Below, piece after piece: positions 16,808 to 26,171 of a stretch of DNA of 64,000 nt (positions within the stretch are counted from its first letter, which is position 1; every line of letters begins with the position of its first letter). Location of the stretch: the NCBI GenBank assembly GCA_051888775.1, contig JBJFCE010000032.1, forward strand, positions 1 to 64,000. The letters run 5' to 3'. Source of the stretch: JBJFCE01 sp051888775 (lineage in GTDB: Bacteria; Bacillota; Clostridia; Lachnospirales; Lachnospiraceae). Under the pieces are notes generated by a model. The model was not told where the DNA came from. It searched no databases and saw only the letters and a program-made list of their open reading frames with translations. The translations under genes and the position numbers were made by a program.

Positions 16808-17326
16808 ATGTGGCGAAAAATTGTAATTGCATGTTCGGTCCTTTTGGCCTTTGTGCTGCAAAGCACATTGATGCAGTGGATCTCTCTCGGAAATGTTGCG
16901 CCTAATCTGTTGATTATCATCACCGCGACATATGGCTTTATGCGCGGAAAAAAGAATGGTCTGTTAGTGGGCTTTTTTTGCGGTCTGTTAACAGATATAT
17001 TTTTTGGTGAGGTGATCGGATTTTATGCGCTGATCTTTATGTATATCGGATACGGCAACGGCTTTTTTCATCGGATCTTTTTCCCGGAAGACATTAAGCT
17101 GCCGTTATTTTTAATTGTTATCAGTGATTTCTTGTACGGAATCACAGTTTATGTTCTGATGTTTTTGCTGCGCGGAAGATTTGAACTGTCCTATTATATT
17201 ACACGCGTGATCTTACCGGAAGTGATTTATACGATCGTACTGACTTTCCTTGTGTATCCGGTGACTTTGAAGATCAACCGCAAGTTTGATGAGATAGAGA
17301 AAAGGAGCGAAAAAAAGTTTGTTTAG
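16808..17326 (+). CDS. mreD: Rod shape-determining protein MreD
   Basis: An integral membrane component of the elongasome. The 172 residues form about five hydrophobic segments, with the family motif PNLLIIITATYGFMRGKK near residue 29 and LTDIFFGEVIGFYAL after it. It overlaps the downstream PBP gene by 8 nt. Confidence 0.93.
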   Translation: MWRKIVIACSVLLAFVLQSTLMQWISLGNVAPNLLIIITATYGFMRGKKNGLLVGFFCGLLTDIFFGEVIGFYALIFMYIGYGNGFFHRIFFPEDIKLPLFLIVISDFLYGITVYVLMFLLRGRFELSYYITRVILPEVIYTIVLTFLVYPVTLKINRKFDEIEKRSEKKFV

Positions 17327-20207
17327 TAATTTCAAGGAATCGCTGATTCGATTTGTGACTTCCAGATTCTTTGTTCTGATCCTGCTCATGTTAGGTTTGG
17401 GAGCGGTTCTGATCTATCGGCTGTTTGATTTGCAGATCGTAGACGGCGAAGCCTATATGAATAATTTTAAACTGAAGATCCGTAAGGAACGTTCCCTTTC
17501 AAGCACCAGAGGAAATATTTATGATATGAACGGGGAACTGCTTGCTTACAATGAACTGGCATATTCCGTTACGATCGAGGATGTTTATGAGTCGGGTGCG
17601 ACAAAAAATGAAGAGCTCAACACAACCATTAACCGGCTGATTGACATTATCGAACAAAACGGAGATCAAATCATTCAGGATTTTAATATTATCATTGATG
17701 AAGACGGGAATTTTTCCTACACCGTAACCGGTACTCAGCTTCTGCGTTTTCTGGCAGATGTGTACGGTCACAGCAGTGTGGATGATCTGCTGTATGCGGA
17801 GAAAACGGCGACTCCGGATGAGGTCATCAATTATCTTGGCGGCAGAACCAGATTCGGCATCGGCATATATCTTTGTGATGAAAACGGAGAATCCGTACGC
17901 GATGAAAACGGTAACCGCATTTTCCTTGTCGGAGAAGGCTATACCAAAGAACGGTTGCTTCAGATCATCACGATCCGTTATGCCATGAGTCTTAACAGCT
18001 ATCAGAAATATATTCCGACGACCGTTGCAACCGAAGTCTCTGATGAGACGATTGCAGCAGTAATGGAAAACAGTGATATTTTAGGTGGCGTATCCATTGC
18101 GGAAGATACGGTGCGCAAATATGTGGATGCCGTTTATTTTAGTAATATTATCGGTTATACAGGTAAGATTTCTTCCGAGGAACTGCTGGCATATCAGGAA
18201 CAGGGCATAGAGTATGCAAGCAATGATATTATCGGTAAAAGCGGTATAGAGCAGAGTATGGAAGCCGAACTTCAGGGTACAAAGGGAACTGAAATCGTCT
18301 ATGTCGATAATATGGGAAAGGTCATTGAGACAGCAGAGCGGACAGAGCCGATTGCCGGGAATGATGTATATCTGACAATTGATAAAGATCTACAGGAGAG
18401 TGCATATCATATTCTGGAGCAGAAAATTGCCGGTATTCTGGTTGCCAAGATCCGTAATATCAGAGAATATATTCCGGCGGAAAATGCTTCTGCCAGTGCC
18501 ATCGTCATCCCGATCTATGATGTGTATTTTGCTCTGTTTGATAATAATATCCTGAAAATGAAGGAATTTAACCATGAGGATTCCACGGAAGCGGAAAGCA
18601 CGGTATATGCCAATTTCCTTGATTATAAAGACAGTGTGCTTGAAAAACTTTATCAGGAACTGACAGAAACAGGAACGGTATATAAGAACCTTTCAACAGA
18701 ATATGCTGTATATGAAAGTTATATTGTCACTATGCTCATGTCAGATAATGTCAACATTCTTCAGACCGAACTGATTGATACTTCAGATTCCATGTATCTG
18801 GCATGGAGAACCGAAGAAACCATCAGTCTGAAAGAATATCTGACTTATGCGATTGCCATGAACTGGATCGACACGACAAAACTTGAGTTGGAAAATCAGT
18901 ATGCCGATACAGAGGAAATCTATCAGGCATTGGTGGATTATATCATTCACTATTTAGATGAAAATACAGACTTTGGCAAAAAGATGATCAAATATATGAT
19001 CCTCAGTGATAAAATCACCGGAAAGCAGATTTGTCAGCTATTGATTGATAAAGGTGTCGTACAGTTATCGGATGAGGACCTCCAAAATTTTGAAAACGGA
19101 CGCACAAGTGCCTATCAGTTTATGCTGGACCGCATTTCAAATCTTGATATTACGCCGGCACAGTTGGCGCTGGATCCCTGTACCGGAGATATGGTCATCG
19201 TAGATGTTAATACCGGAAATACACTTGCCATGGTATCTTATCCCGGATATGACACAAACAGGATTTCAGATAGAGCTTATTGGAATCAGATCACCAGTGA
19301 TCTTTCTTATCCGATGTTAAATTATACAACCCAAAGACGTACGGCGCCCGGTTCTACATTTAAGATGGTAACAGCATCTGCTGCTTTGGAAGAAGGATAT
19401 ATTACAACCAGAGACCGTATTACCTGTACAGGTGCTTTTGAAAAGCTGAATTCTGTCAGCAAGTGCTGGATCTATCCCGGTGCACACGGATCCTTGAATG
19501 TTGTAGGCGCCATCCGTAATTCCTGTAACTCGTTCTTTTATGAACTTGGTTACCGGATGAGTATGGTGGACGGTGCCTATAGTGAAGAAGCGGGTATCAG
19601 TGTCCTCGCAAAATATGCGGATATGTTTGGACTTTCGGAGACTTCCGGTGTGGAGCTGTCCGAATATACCCCCAAGATATCGGATGAGCTTCCTGTTCTG
19701 ACGGCCATCGGACACGGAAACAGTAACTATACAACGTCGCAGCTTGCGCGATACGTTACAACCATCGCGAACCGCGGAACGTGTTATAATCTGACATTGA
19801 TAGATAAAATTACGGATTCAAACGGCATTGTAGTGCGAGATAATCAGGCACAGGTCAGAAACGAACTGACTTTTGCCGACACGACATGGGATGCAATCCA
19901 GTCAGGCATGCGACAGGTAGTGGAAAGTAAGTCATACTATAAAGATCTTGGAGTCACGGTTGCAGGAAAGACCGGAACAGCGCAGGAAAGCCGAGGCAGA
20001 CCGAACCATGCATTATTTGTATGCTATGCGCCCTATGAGGAGCCGGAGATTGCAATCGCGACACGAATCGAATACGGATATACTTCGGATTATGCAGCAG
20101 AAACCACAAGAGATGTTATTAAATATTATTTCGGTCTTGAAAATGAGGACAATCTGATTACCGGAGAGGCAGATGATCTGGAAGCTTCCGGCTCCGTTAC
20201 AGACTGA
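17319..20207 (+). CDS. Class B penicillin-binding protein (PBP2/MrdA type) with a large insertion
   Basis: A peptidoglycan transpeptidase of the elongation complex, 962 residues against about 600-700 for most PBP2 proteins. There is a membrane anchor at residues about 15-35, the dimerisation domain starting SSTRGNIYDMNG, the nucleophile motif STFK near residue 679, SCN near 733 and KTGT near 885. Between TIDKDLQESAY (about 350) and CTGDMVIVDVNTG (about 625) lie about 240 extra residues, acidic and tyrosine-rich, with no motif I recognise. Start is TTG with AAAGGAG 11 nt upstream, inside mreD. rodA, its usual glycosyltransferase partner, is five genes downstream. Confidence 0.93.
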   Translation: MFSNFKESLIRFVTSRFFVLILLMLGLGAVLIYRLFDLQIVDGEAYMNNFKLKIRKERSLSSTRGNIYDMNGELLAYNELAYSVTIEDVYESGATKNEELNTTINRLIDIIEQNGDQIIQDFNIIIDEDGNFSYTVTGTQLLRFLADVYGHSSVDDLLYAEKTATPDEVINYLGGRTRFGIGIYLCDENGESVRDENGNRIFLVGEGYTKERLLQIITIRYAMSLNSYQKYIPTTVATEVSDETIAAVMENSDILGGVSIAEDTVRKYVDAVYFSNIIGYTGKISSEELLAYQEQGIEYASNDIIGKSGIEQSMEAELQGTKGTEIVYVDNMGKVIETAERTEPIAGNDVYLTIDKDLQESAYHILEQKIAGILVAKIRNIREYIPAENASASAIVIPIYDVYFALFDNNILKMKEFNHEDSTEAESTVYANFLDYKDSVLEKLYQELTETGTVYKNLSTEYAVYESYIVTMLMSDNVNILQTELIDTSDSMYLAWRTEETISLKEYLTYAIAMNWIDTTKLELENQYADTEEIYQALVDYIIHYLDENTDFGKKMIKYMILSDKITGKQICQLLIDKGVVQLSDEDLQNFENGRTSAYQFMLDRISNLDITPAQLALDPCTGDMVIVDVNTGNTLAMVSYPGYDTNRISDRAYWNQITSDLSYPMLNYTTQRRTAPGSTFKMVTASAALEEGYITTRDRITCTGAFEKLNSVSKCWIYPGAHGSLNVVGAIRNSCNSFFYELGYRMSMVDGAYSEEAGISVLAKYADMFGLSETSGVELSEYTPKISDELPVLTAIGHGNSNYTTSQLARYVTTIANRGTCYNLTLIDKITDSNGIVVRDNQAQVRNELTFADTTWDAIQSGMRQVVESKSYYKDLGVTVAGKTGTAQESRGRPNHALFVCYAPYEEPEIAIATRIEYGYTSDYAAETTRDVIKYYFGLENEDNLITGEADDLEASGSVTD

Positions 20208-20231
20208 TTCTGACAGGGGGAGGGATAAAGA

Positions 20232-20912
20232 GTGTCAAACAAGGTTATGATCAAAAGCTTTCCGAATGGAATCGCACTCCATCTGGATGCGGAGGCACCG
20301 TTTGAAGAACTGATTTCTGAAATTGAAGATACTTTTACGGACTCCGAGAAATTTTTTCGAGGAAGCAAGCTGGCTCTTTCTTTAGAGGGCAGAAGTCTTG
20401 ATGAACATCAGGAGAAAGAGATTGTCAGAGCCATTACCAGTAAAGGCGGACTCAACATTGTCTGTCTGATCGGAAAGGATCAGGAGCGCGATGATCTATA
20501 CTTGCGCGCAATCCATCAGACTGCGCCGATCCGTCAGGAGGAATGTCCTGTTCAATTTTATCGGGGGACTCTGACAAACGCCCAGATTTTGGAAACCAAG
20601 AAAAGCATTATCGTTCTTGGAAATGTAGAAGCAGGGTGTAAAGTGATTTCTGACCATGATATTATTGTGATCGGAGCGCTTGAGGGAGAAGCGATTGCCG
20701 GAAATGACGGAAGGGAAGATCATTTTATACTTGCCCTTACGATGAAACCGGAAAAACTGCGGATTGCAGATCAGAAATACAAGGAACCCGCAAAAGGGTT
20801 TTTAAAGAAAAAAACAAAGCAGCCTCAGCTTGCATTGGTTAAAGAATCACAAATCGTAATTCAGGAAGTTACAAAAGAATTACTAAATGTTCTGGGAAAC
20901 AATTCTTTTTGA
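20232..20912 (+). CDS. minC: Septum site-determining protein MinC
   Basis: Inhibitor of FtsZ polymerisation that blocks polar division. The 226 residues show an N-terminal FtsZ-binding domain and a C-terminal beta-helix beginning FYRGTLTNAQILETKKSIIVLGNVEAGCKV near residue 114, with NDGREDHFILALTMKPEKLRI at the MinD-binding face. The start is GTG at 20232 behind GGGGGAGGG. A C-terminal tail (KKKTKQPQLAL...) extends past the helix. Confidence 0.94.
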   Translation: MSNKVMIKSFPNGIALHLDAEAPFEELISEIEDTFTDSEKFFRGSKLALSLEGRSLDEHQEKEIVRAITSKGGLNIVCLIGKDQERDDLYLRAIHQTAPIRQEECPVQFYRGTLTNAQILETKKSIIVLGNVEAGCKVISDHDIIVIGALEGEAIAGNDGREDHFILALTMKPEKLRIADQKYKEPAKGFLKKKTKQPQLALVKESQIVIQEVTKELLNVLGNNSF

Positions 20913-20986
20913 CGCATTTAGGGGACAACTATTTCATGTGGATCGGACACAGAGACAGTTCCGGTTCAAACATATAGGAGGTTTCT

Positions 20987-21793
20987 ATGAGTGAAGTAAT
21001 TGTCGTTACGTCAGGAAAAGGCGGTGTAGGAAAAACTACTACATCTGCAAATATCGGAACAGGTCTTGCGGCACTGGGTGCAAAAGTCGTACTGATCGAT
21101 ACGGATATCGGACTTCGCAATCTGGATGTCGTGATGGGACTGGAAAACCGGATTGTATATAATCTGGTGGATGTTATTGAAGGAACCTGCAGAATCAAGC
21201 AGGCTCTCATTAAGGACAAGCGTTATCCGGGACTCTATCTGATGCCGTCTGCTCAGGCAAGGGACAAGTCTGCAGTAACGCCGGGGCAGATGATCAAAAT
21301 GATCTCATTTTTAAAAGAACAGTTTGATTATATTGTGCTGGACTGTCCGGCAGGAATTGAACAGGGATTTGAAAATGCCATCGCAGCAGCAGACCATGCA
21401 ATTGTTGTAACAACGCCGGAGGTATCCGCGATCCGGGATGCGGACCGGATCATCGGGCTGTTAGAAAATCACGAATTTGAAAAGATAGACCTGATCGTCA
21501 ACCGGATCCGTCCGGACATGGTACGCAAGGGAGATATGATGACCGTTCAGGATGTTCTGGATATTCTCGGAATTCCTTTGTTAGGTGCGGTTCCGGATGA
21601 TGAGAGTGTTGTGATCGCGACCAATCAGGGCGAACCGGTTGCCGGAACATCTTCGCTTGCGGGAAGAGCGTACCAGAATATCTGCCTGAGACTGACGGGG
21701 CAGGAAGTTCCCTTTTTAAATTTATACGGTAACAGAGGTGTTTTTGCGAAACTGACCGGAGTGTTTCACAAGAATCCGGGAGGTGTGCTATGA
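20987..21793 (+). CDS. minD: Septum site-determining ATPase MinD
   Basis: Membrane-associated ParA-type ATPase that recruits MinC to the membrane. The 268 residues have the deviant Walker A GKGGVGKTTTSANIG at residue 9, IDTDIGLRNLDVVMGLENR near 40, and DCPAGIE near 122. The C-terminal segment (RGVFAKLTGVFHKN) is the expected amphipathic membrane-targeting helix. AGGAGG precedes the ATG, and the gene overlaps minE by 4 nt. Confidence 0.97.
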   Translation: MSEVIVVTSGKGGVGKTTTSANIGTGLAALGAKVVLIDTDIGLRNLDVVMGLENRIVYNLVDVIEGTCRIKQALIKDKRYPGLYLMPSAQARDKSAVTPGQMIKMISFLKEQFDYIVLDCPAGIEQGFENAIAAADHAIVVTTPEVSAIRDADRIIGLLENHEFEKIDLIVNRIRPDMVRKGDMMTVQDVLDILGIPLLGAVPDDESVVIATNQGEPVAGTSSLAGRAYQNICLRLTGQEVPFLNLYGNRGVFAKLTGVFHKNPGGVL

Positions 21794-22077
21794 GACATTT
21801 TCTGAGATTTCGTAAGACACGCGCGATTGCAAAAGATCGATTAAAGATCTTACTCATATCGGATCGTGTCAGTTGTTCACCAAAAACCATGGATTTGATC
21901 CGCGATGATATTGCAAGGGTATTGTCAGGATATATGAAAATAGACGAAACGCAGATGGAAGTGGAGATCCGGCAGATGTCCGGAAGAGAATCGGATAGCA
22001 AAAATACGCCGGTGCTGTATATGAACATTCCGATCATTGATCTGCGGACGGAACAAAGTGTCAGCCGGATACAATAA
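21790..22077 (+). CDS. minE: Cell division topological specificity factor MinE
   Basis: Stimulates MinD ATPase and generates pole-to-pole oscillation. The 95 residues fit the family: a basic N-terminal segment, AKDRLKILLISDRVSCSPKT near residue 16, DDIARVLSGYMKID, and a C-terminal beta dimerisation part. Having MinE, and no DivIVA-MinJ in view, suggests an oscillating Min system like that known from some clostridia. The ATGA overlap with minD implies coupled translation. Confidence 0.94.
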   Translation: MRHFLRFRKTRAIAKDRLKILLISDRVSCSPKTMDLIRDDIARVLSGYMKIDETQMEVEIRQMSGRESDSKNTPVLYMNIPIIDLRTEQSVSRIQ

Positions 22078-22106
22078 ATGATCCGGGGCACAAAAACGGA
22101 GATAGT

Positions 22107-23216
22107 ATGAAGAAAAGATATCGGATCAGAGATTACAATTTTTTATTGGTACTGTTTGTCATAGCCATTTCCGTGATCGGGGTACTGGCTGTGGGAAGCG
22201 CTGATGAAACGCTCCAGAAGAAGCAGATGATGGGGGTAATTCTGGGCTTTTTTGTCATGATTGTGATTTCTTTATTTGATTACGGTATCTTTTTAAAATT
22301 CCACTGGATTCTTTACGGGCTGAATCTGGCACTTTTGCTCATGGTACAGCTGTTTGGTAATTCCGCCGGTGGTGCACAGCGCTGGGTTACGATCATGGGA
22401 ATTCAGTTCCAGCCGTCAGAAACCGCTAAAATTTTATTGATTTTATTTTACGCACAGTATATCATGGTACATAAGGATACTTTAAATAAATTCCGGACAA
22501 TGATTACGATGATTTTACTGTTTGTCCCGCCGCTTTTGCTCGTCTATAAGCAGCCGGATCTGTCCACCAGCATTGTTATTATTGCAATTTTTGCGGTTCT
22601 TTTATATGTCGGCGGACTGAGCTATAAAATCATTGCAGGATTTTTTGCTATTGCCATTCCTGCGTTTCTGATAATCTTTACTCTGATCCTTCAGCCGGAT
22701 CAACAGTTGATCCATGATTACCAACAGACACGTATTCTGGCATGGCTGTATCCTGATGAATATTCCACAGCAGAAGGATATCAGCAGACCAATTCCATGA
22801 TGGCAATCGGTTCCGGTCAGCTGATGGGAAAAGGACTGAACAATAATTCCATTGCGTCTGTCAAAAACGGAAACTTTATTTCGGAGCCGCAGACAGATTT
22901 TATCTTTGCTGTCATTGGCGAAGAACTGGGATTTGTCGGAGCGGCAGCAACAGTCGGACTTTTGATGGCAATATCTCTTATGTGTTTCAATATCGGGAGA
23001 AAGGCGAAGGATCTTGCGGGCAGTCTTATCTGCTCCGGAGTGGGGATTATTATCGGATTCCAATCCTTTATGAATATATCGGTGGCAACGGGGTTACTGC
23101 CAAATACCGGTATTCCGCTTCCGTTTGTCAGTGCTGGGCTGACCTCTTTATTGTGTCTCTATGCAGAGATCGGTTTTGTACTGAATGTCAGATTACAGGC
23201 AGTGAAAAAATATTAG
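22107..23216 (+). CDS. rodA: Rod shape-determining protein RodA (SEDS glycosyltransferase)
   Basis: Polymerises lipid II into glycan strands during elongation, with a class B PBP partner. The 369 residues form about ten membrane segments. SEDS markers are GAQRWVTIMGIQFQPSETAK near residue 91, the catalytic-site region KQPDLSTS near 148, and LPNTGIPLPFVSAGLTSLL near 330. The location in the mre/min cluster favours RodA over FtsW. It follows minE after 29 nt with CGGAGATAGT upstream. Confidence 0.94.
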   Translation: MKKRYRIRDYNFLLVLFVIAISVIGVLAVGSADETLQKKQMMGVILGFFVMIVISLFDYGIFLKFHWILYGLNLALLLMVQLFGNSAGGAQRWVTIMGIQFQPSETAKILLILFYAQYIMVHKDTLNKFRTMITMILLFVPPLLLVYKQPDLSTSIVIIAIFAVLLYVGGLSYKIIAGFFAIAIPAFLIIFTLILQPDQQLIHDYQQTRILAWLYPDEYSTAEGYQQTNSMMAIGSGQLMGKGLNNNSIASVKNGNFISEPQTDFIFAVIGEELGFVGAAATVGLLMAISLMCFNIGRKAKDLAGSLICSGVGIIIGFQSFMNISVATGLLPNTGIPLPFVSAGLTSLLCLYAEIGFVLNVRLQAVKKY

Positions 23217-23230
23217 AAGGAGTGTTTCTT

Positions 23231-23626
23231 ATGAATATCGCGTTAATTGCGCATGATGCGAAAAAAAAGCTAATGCAGAATTTTTGTATCGCTTATCGGG
23301 GGATTTTAAGCAAAAACGAGTTATATGCAACTGGAACGACCGGAAGGCTGATCGAAGAAGTAACCAATTTAAATATCCACAAATTTCTGGCCGGGCATCT
23401 TGGAGGAGAACAGCAGATTGCGGCACAAATTGAGCACAACCAGATGGATCTTGTGATCTTTTTGCGCGATCCTTTATCTCCGAAATCCCATGAACCGGAT
23501 GTCAATAATGTCGTAAAGCTGTGTGATACTTATAATATTCCGCTTGCAACGAATCTGGCAACTGCGGAACTTTTGATCAAATCACTGGACAGAGGGGATC
23601 TTGAGTGGCGTGAAATGTACAAATAG
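23231..23626 (+). CDS. mgsA: Methylglyoxal synthase
   Basis: Converts dihydroxyacetone phosphate to methylglyoxal and phosphate, a bypass of lower glycolysis. The 131 residues start MNIALIAHDAKK and contain GTTGRLIEE near residue 38, HLGGEQQIAAQI near 58, and the catalytic FLRDPLSPKSHEPDV segment near 79. The true start is the ATG at 23231 behind AGAAGGAG; the frame is open much further upstream but there overlaps rodA. Its end overlaps the next gene by 26 nt. Confidence 0.95.
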   Translation: MNIALIAHDAKKKLMQNFCIAYRGILSKNELYATGTTGRLIEEVTNLNIHKFLAGHLGGEQQIAAQIEHNQMDLVIFLRDPLSPKSHEPDVNNVVKLCDTYNIPLATNLATAELLIKSLDRGDLEWREMYK

Positions 23627-24593
23627 AATTCGTAAACTGGCTGTAATCATGATAGTGTGTATTATAACACTGACCGGCTGTGGAGGGACTTCCTATCAGA
23701 TGTCCTACGATCCCGATTACCCGGTCAGCAGTTTTCGTATCATCAATCCTGATACAACAACGATTGCCGATTCTTTTGCATCGGGGCTTTGCGTTACCGA
23801 TCATGACATTATCGAGGGAACCGAGGTAAGTCTTTCGGAAAGTAGCGTTGCCGGATTATTTGCATTAAACAGTTCGGAAGTATTATATGCCAGAAATGTC
23901 CATGAGAAGCTATATCCCGCAAGTTTGACGAAAGTGATGACAGCACTGGTTGCATTAAAGTACGGAAATCTGGACGATGTGTTAGTAGCATCCGAAAATG
24001 TCATCATTGAGGAGTATGGCGCACAGGTCTTCGGGCTTGAGCCGGGAGACAGTATGACACTGTATCAGGCATTGCATATTCTGCTGATGTATTCGGCAAA
24101 TGACGTGGCAATTATGATTGCAGAGCATATCGGCGGAAGTGTGGAAGGCTTTGCCGATATGATGAATGCGGAAGCGAATGCGATCGGTGCGACCAATACG
24201 CATTTTATAAATCCACACGGATTAAGTGACAATAATCATTACACAACGGCATATGATCTGTACCTGATGTTTCAGGCCGCCATGCAGTATGAGGAATTTA
24301 AACAGATCATTGCAATGGATACTTATACAACCGTTTACACAGATCACAACGGAAATCAGGTGGAATCAACCGTAAAAACCACCAATCAATATCTTGTAAA
24401 AAATTATACCGCGCCGGAAAACGTCACGGTAATCGGCGGTAAGACCGGAACAACCAATGCGGCGGGAAATTGTCTGATCCTGTTGGTAAAGGACACTTCC
24501 GGAAATCAATATATTGCAATTGTGATGCGTGCCAAAGAACGAGCACTCTTATATGAAGACATGAACGATCTTTTGGCTTTGATCTATCGTTAA
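23601..24593 (+). CDS. D-alanyl-D-alanine carboxypeptidase lipoprotein (DacF-like)
   Basis: Low-molecular-weight PBP of the S11 peptidase family that trims pentapeptide stems. The 330 residues begin with a lipoprotein signal (hydrophobic stretch, then LTGC, lipidated cysteine near residue 27). The active-site triad motifs are SLTK near residue 111, SAN near 168 and KTGT near 282. The start is ambiguous: TTG at 23601, 3 nt after GAGGGG, or GTG at 23610. Either way it begins inside mgsA. Unlike many DacF proteins it ends soon after the catalytic domain. Confidence 0.92.
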   Translation: MSGVKCTNRIRKLAVIMIVCIITLTGCGGTSYQMSYDPDYPVSSFRIINPDTTTIADSFASGLCVTDHDIIEGTEVSLSESSVAGLFALNSSEVLYARNVHEKLYPASLTKVMTALVALKYGNLDDVLVASENVIIEEYGAQVFGLEPGDSMTLYQALHILLMYSANDVAIMIAEHIGGSVEGFADMMNAEANAIGATNTHFINPHGLSDNNHYTTAYDLYLMFQAAMQYEEFKQIIAMDTYTTVYTDHNGNQVESTVKTTNQYLVKNYTAPENVTVIGGKTGTTNAAGNCLILLVKDTSGNQYIAIVMRAKERALLYEDMNDLLALIYR

Positions 24594-24626
24594 TTGCATC
24601 TTTTATGAATTGAAAAGGAATTTGAA

Positions 24627-26015
24627 ATGAGTTCAAATCAGAAAAGGAAAGTAGTAAAATACAGGCGTCCTTGGAACCTGAATATTGGCATGCTGATATT
24701 CGGGTTTATTTTCGTCTACATTTTAATCAGTGTTGTCACCTACTTTCGTTCGGAACACATCGTCGGATATGAAGTAAATGAGGGATCTCTTTCTACTTCC
24801 AATACTTATACAGGCATTGCTATCCGTGAAGAAAAAGTGATCACTTCTGCCGGAAACGGCTATGTCAACTATTTTGCAAGAGAAGGCGAACGGATCGGAA
24901 CCAATCGTCTGGTCTATACGATCGACAGCTCCGGAAAGCTTGCGGAAATGATGGCATCTTCGGGAGAGAGCAATCAGCTGACAGCGGAAAATCTACAGGC
25001 ACTTCGTCAGGAATGTATTTCTTTTACCGACAACTTTTCACAACTTCAGTTTGAAACTGCCTATTCCTTCAAATACAGTATGGAGGGTTCTGTACTGCAG
25101 CTTGCCAGTACAAATACACTTGAAAATATCGGTACGCTCAATAGCGGCGGGGCATCCGATTCCGTTCGGATGTATTATGCACCGGAATCCGGAATTGTTG
25201 TATATTCCGTGGATGGTTATGAAAATCTGACACCGGAGTCAGTTACGTCTGACGTTTTTGATAAAAACACTTATCAGCGTAAATTATTGCTTGCCAATGA
25301 ACTGTTGGAAGAAGGGAATGAGGTTTATAAACTCTGCACTTCGGAAAACTGGTCGCTTGTCATTCCGCTTACGGATGATCAGGCAGAGCAGATGGCAGAA
25401 GAAACCTATGTAAAAGTAAAATTTTTAAAAAACCAGACTGAATCCTGGGCAGAATTTAGCATTTTAAGTAATGCAGACGGACGCTACGGGCTGTTAAAAT
25501 TCAATAATTCCATGATCAGTTTCTGCACGGATCGTTTTGTGGATATCGAATTGATCGTAGAAGAAGAGGAAGGTTTAAAAATTCCGATTTCTTCCATTGT
25601 TGAAAAAGAATTCTATCTGATTCCGACAGAATTCGTCCTGACAGGAGATGACGGTAAGACCAAATGTGTTTTTCGTCAGATCTATACAGAGGATGGCGGA
25701 CTGGAATGGGATAAAGTAACCATTTCCGTTTATGCAGAAATCGACGGCTATGCCTATATCAGCGAAGATATCCTTCACGGTGGAGATGTATTGAGGAAAG
25801 CCGATTCTTCGGAAGAAGAAACCGTAAGCAAGCGGGGAACTCTGATCGGTGTATATAATATAGACAAAGGTTATGCTGATTTCAGACAGATTACGATTTT
25901 ATATCAAAATGACGATTATGCCATTGTAAAATCCAATACAACTTACGGTCTGCGCGAATATGATCACATTGTTCTGGATGCGTCAACAGTGTCAGATGAT
26001 GACTTTATGAATTAA
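24627..26015 (+). CDS. Single-pass membrane protein, HlyD/adaptor-like
   Basis: A 462-residue protein with one membrane segment at residues about 20-40 and a long extracytoplasmic part. YEVNEGSLSTSNTYTGIAIREEKVITSAGNGYVNYFAREGERI (about 48-95, quoted only by its features) has the biotinyl-lipoyl-like beta hairpin pattern of HlyD-type adaptors, and residues 205-400 are beta-rich. No ABC exporter or outer membrane partner lies nearby. Instead it is flanked by a carboxypeptidase gene and sepF, which hints at an envelope or division role. Function unknown; the HlyD resemblance is a fold-level inference. Confidence 0.7.
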   Translation: MSSNQKRKVVKYRRPWNLNIGMLIFGFIFVYILISVVTYFRSEHIVGYEVNEGSLSTSNTYTGIAIREEKVITSAGNGYVNYFAREGERIGTNRLVYTIDSSGKLAEMMASSGESNQLTAENLQALRQECISFTDNFSQLQFETAYSFKYSMEGSVLQLASTNTLENIGTLNSGGASDSVRMYYAPESGIVVYSVDGYENLTPESVTSDVFDKNTYQRKLLLANELLEEGNEVYKLCTSENWSLVIPLTDDQAEQMAEETYVKVKFLKNQTESWAEFSILSNADGRYGLLKFNNSMISFCTDRFVDIELIVEEEEGLKIPISSIVEKEFYLIPTEFVLTGDDGKTKCVFRQIYTEDGGLEWDKVTISVYAEIDGYAYISEDILHGGDVLRKADSSEEETVSKRGTLIGVYNIDKGYADFRQITILYQNDDYAIVKSNTTYGLREYDHIVLDASTVSDDDFMN

Positions 26016-26090
26016 ACGATTTTCGGGCTCTGAAAAACTGTATGTCATATTGAATTGTTATCACATGTCATATATTTTCGTAGAAAACAG

Positions 26091-26119
26091 TTGACACATG
26101 AGTCAAAAACATTGATAAT
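26091..26119 (+). promoter_or_regulatory. Sigma-A promoter upstream of sepF
   Basis: TTGACA at 26091-26096 and GATAAT at 26114-26119 are separated by 17 bp. The start site would fall about 45 bp before the sepF ATG, so sepF can be transcribed separately from the cluster upstream. Confidence 0.85.
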
Positions 26120-26171
26120 ATTATGAGAGTTGTTTTATGTAAATTGTGAGGAACACACAAGGAGAATTGCT

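Noticed and set aside
18400..19190. PBP insertion as a frameshift or a second gene
   Set aside because: The frame is open throughout, codon use is like that of the flanks, and the catalytic motifs follow in the same frame.
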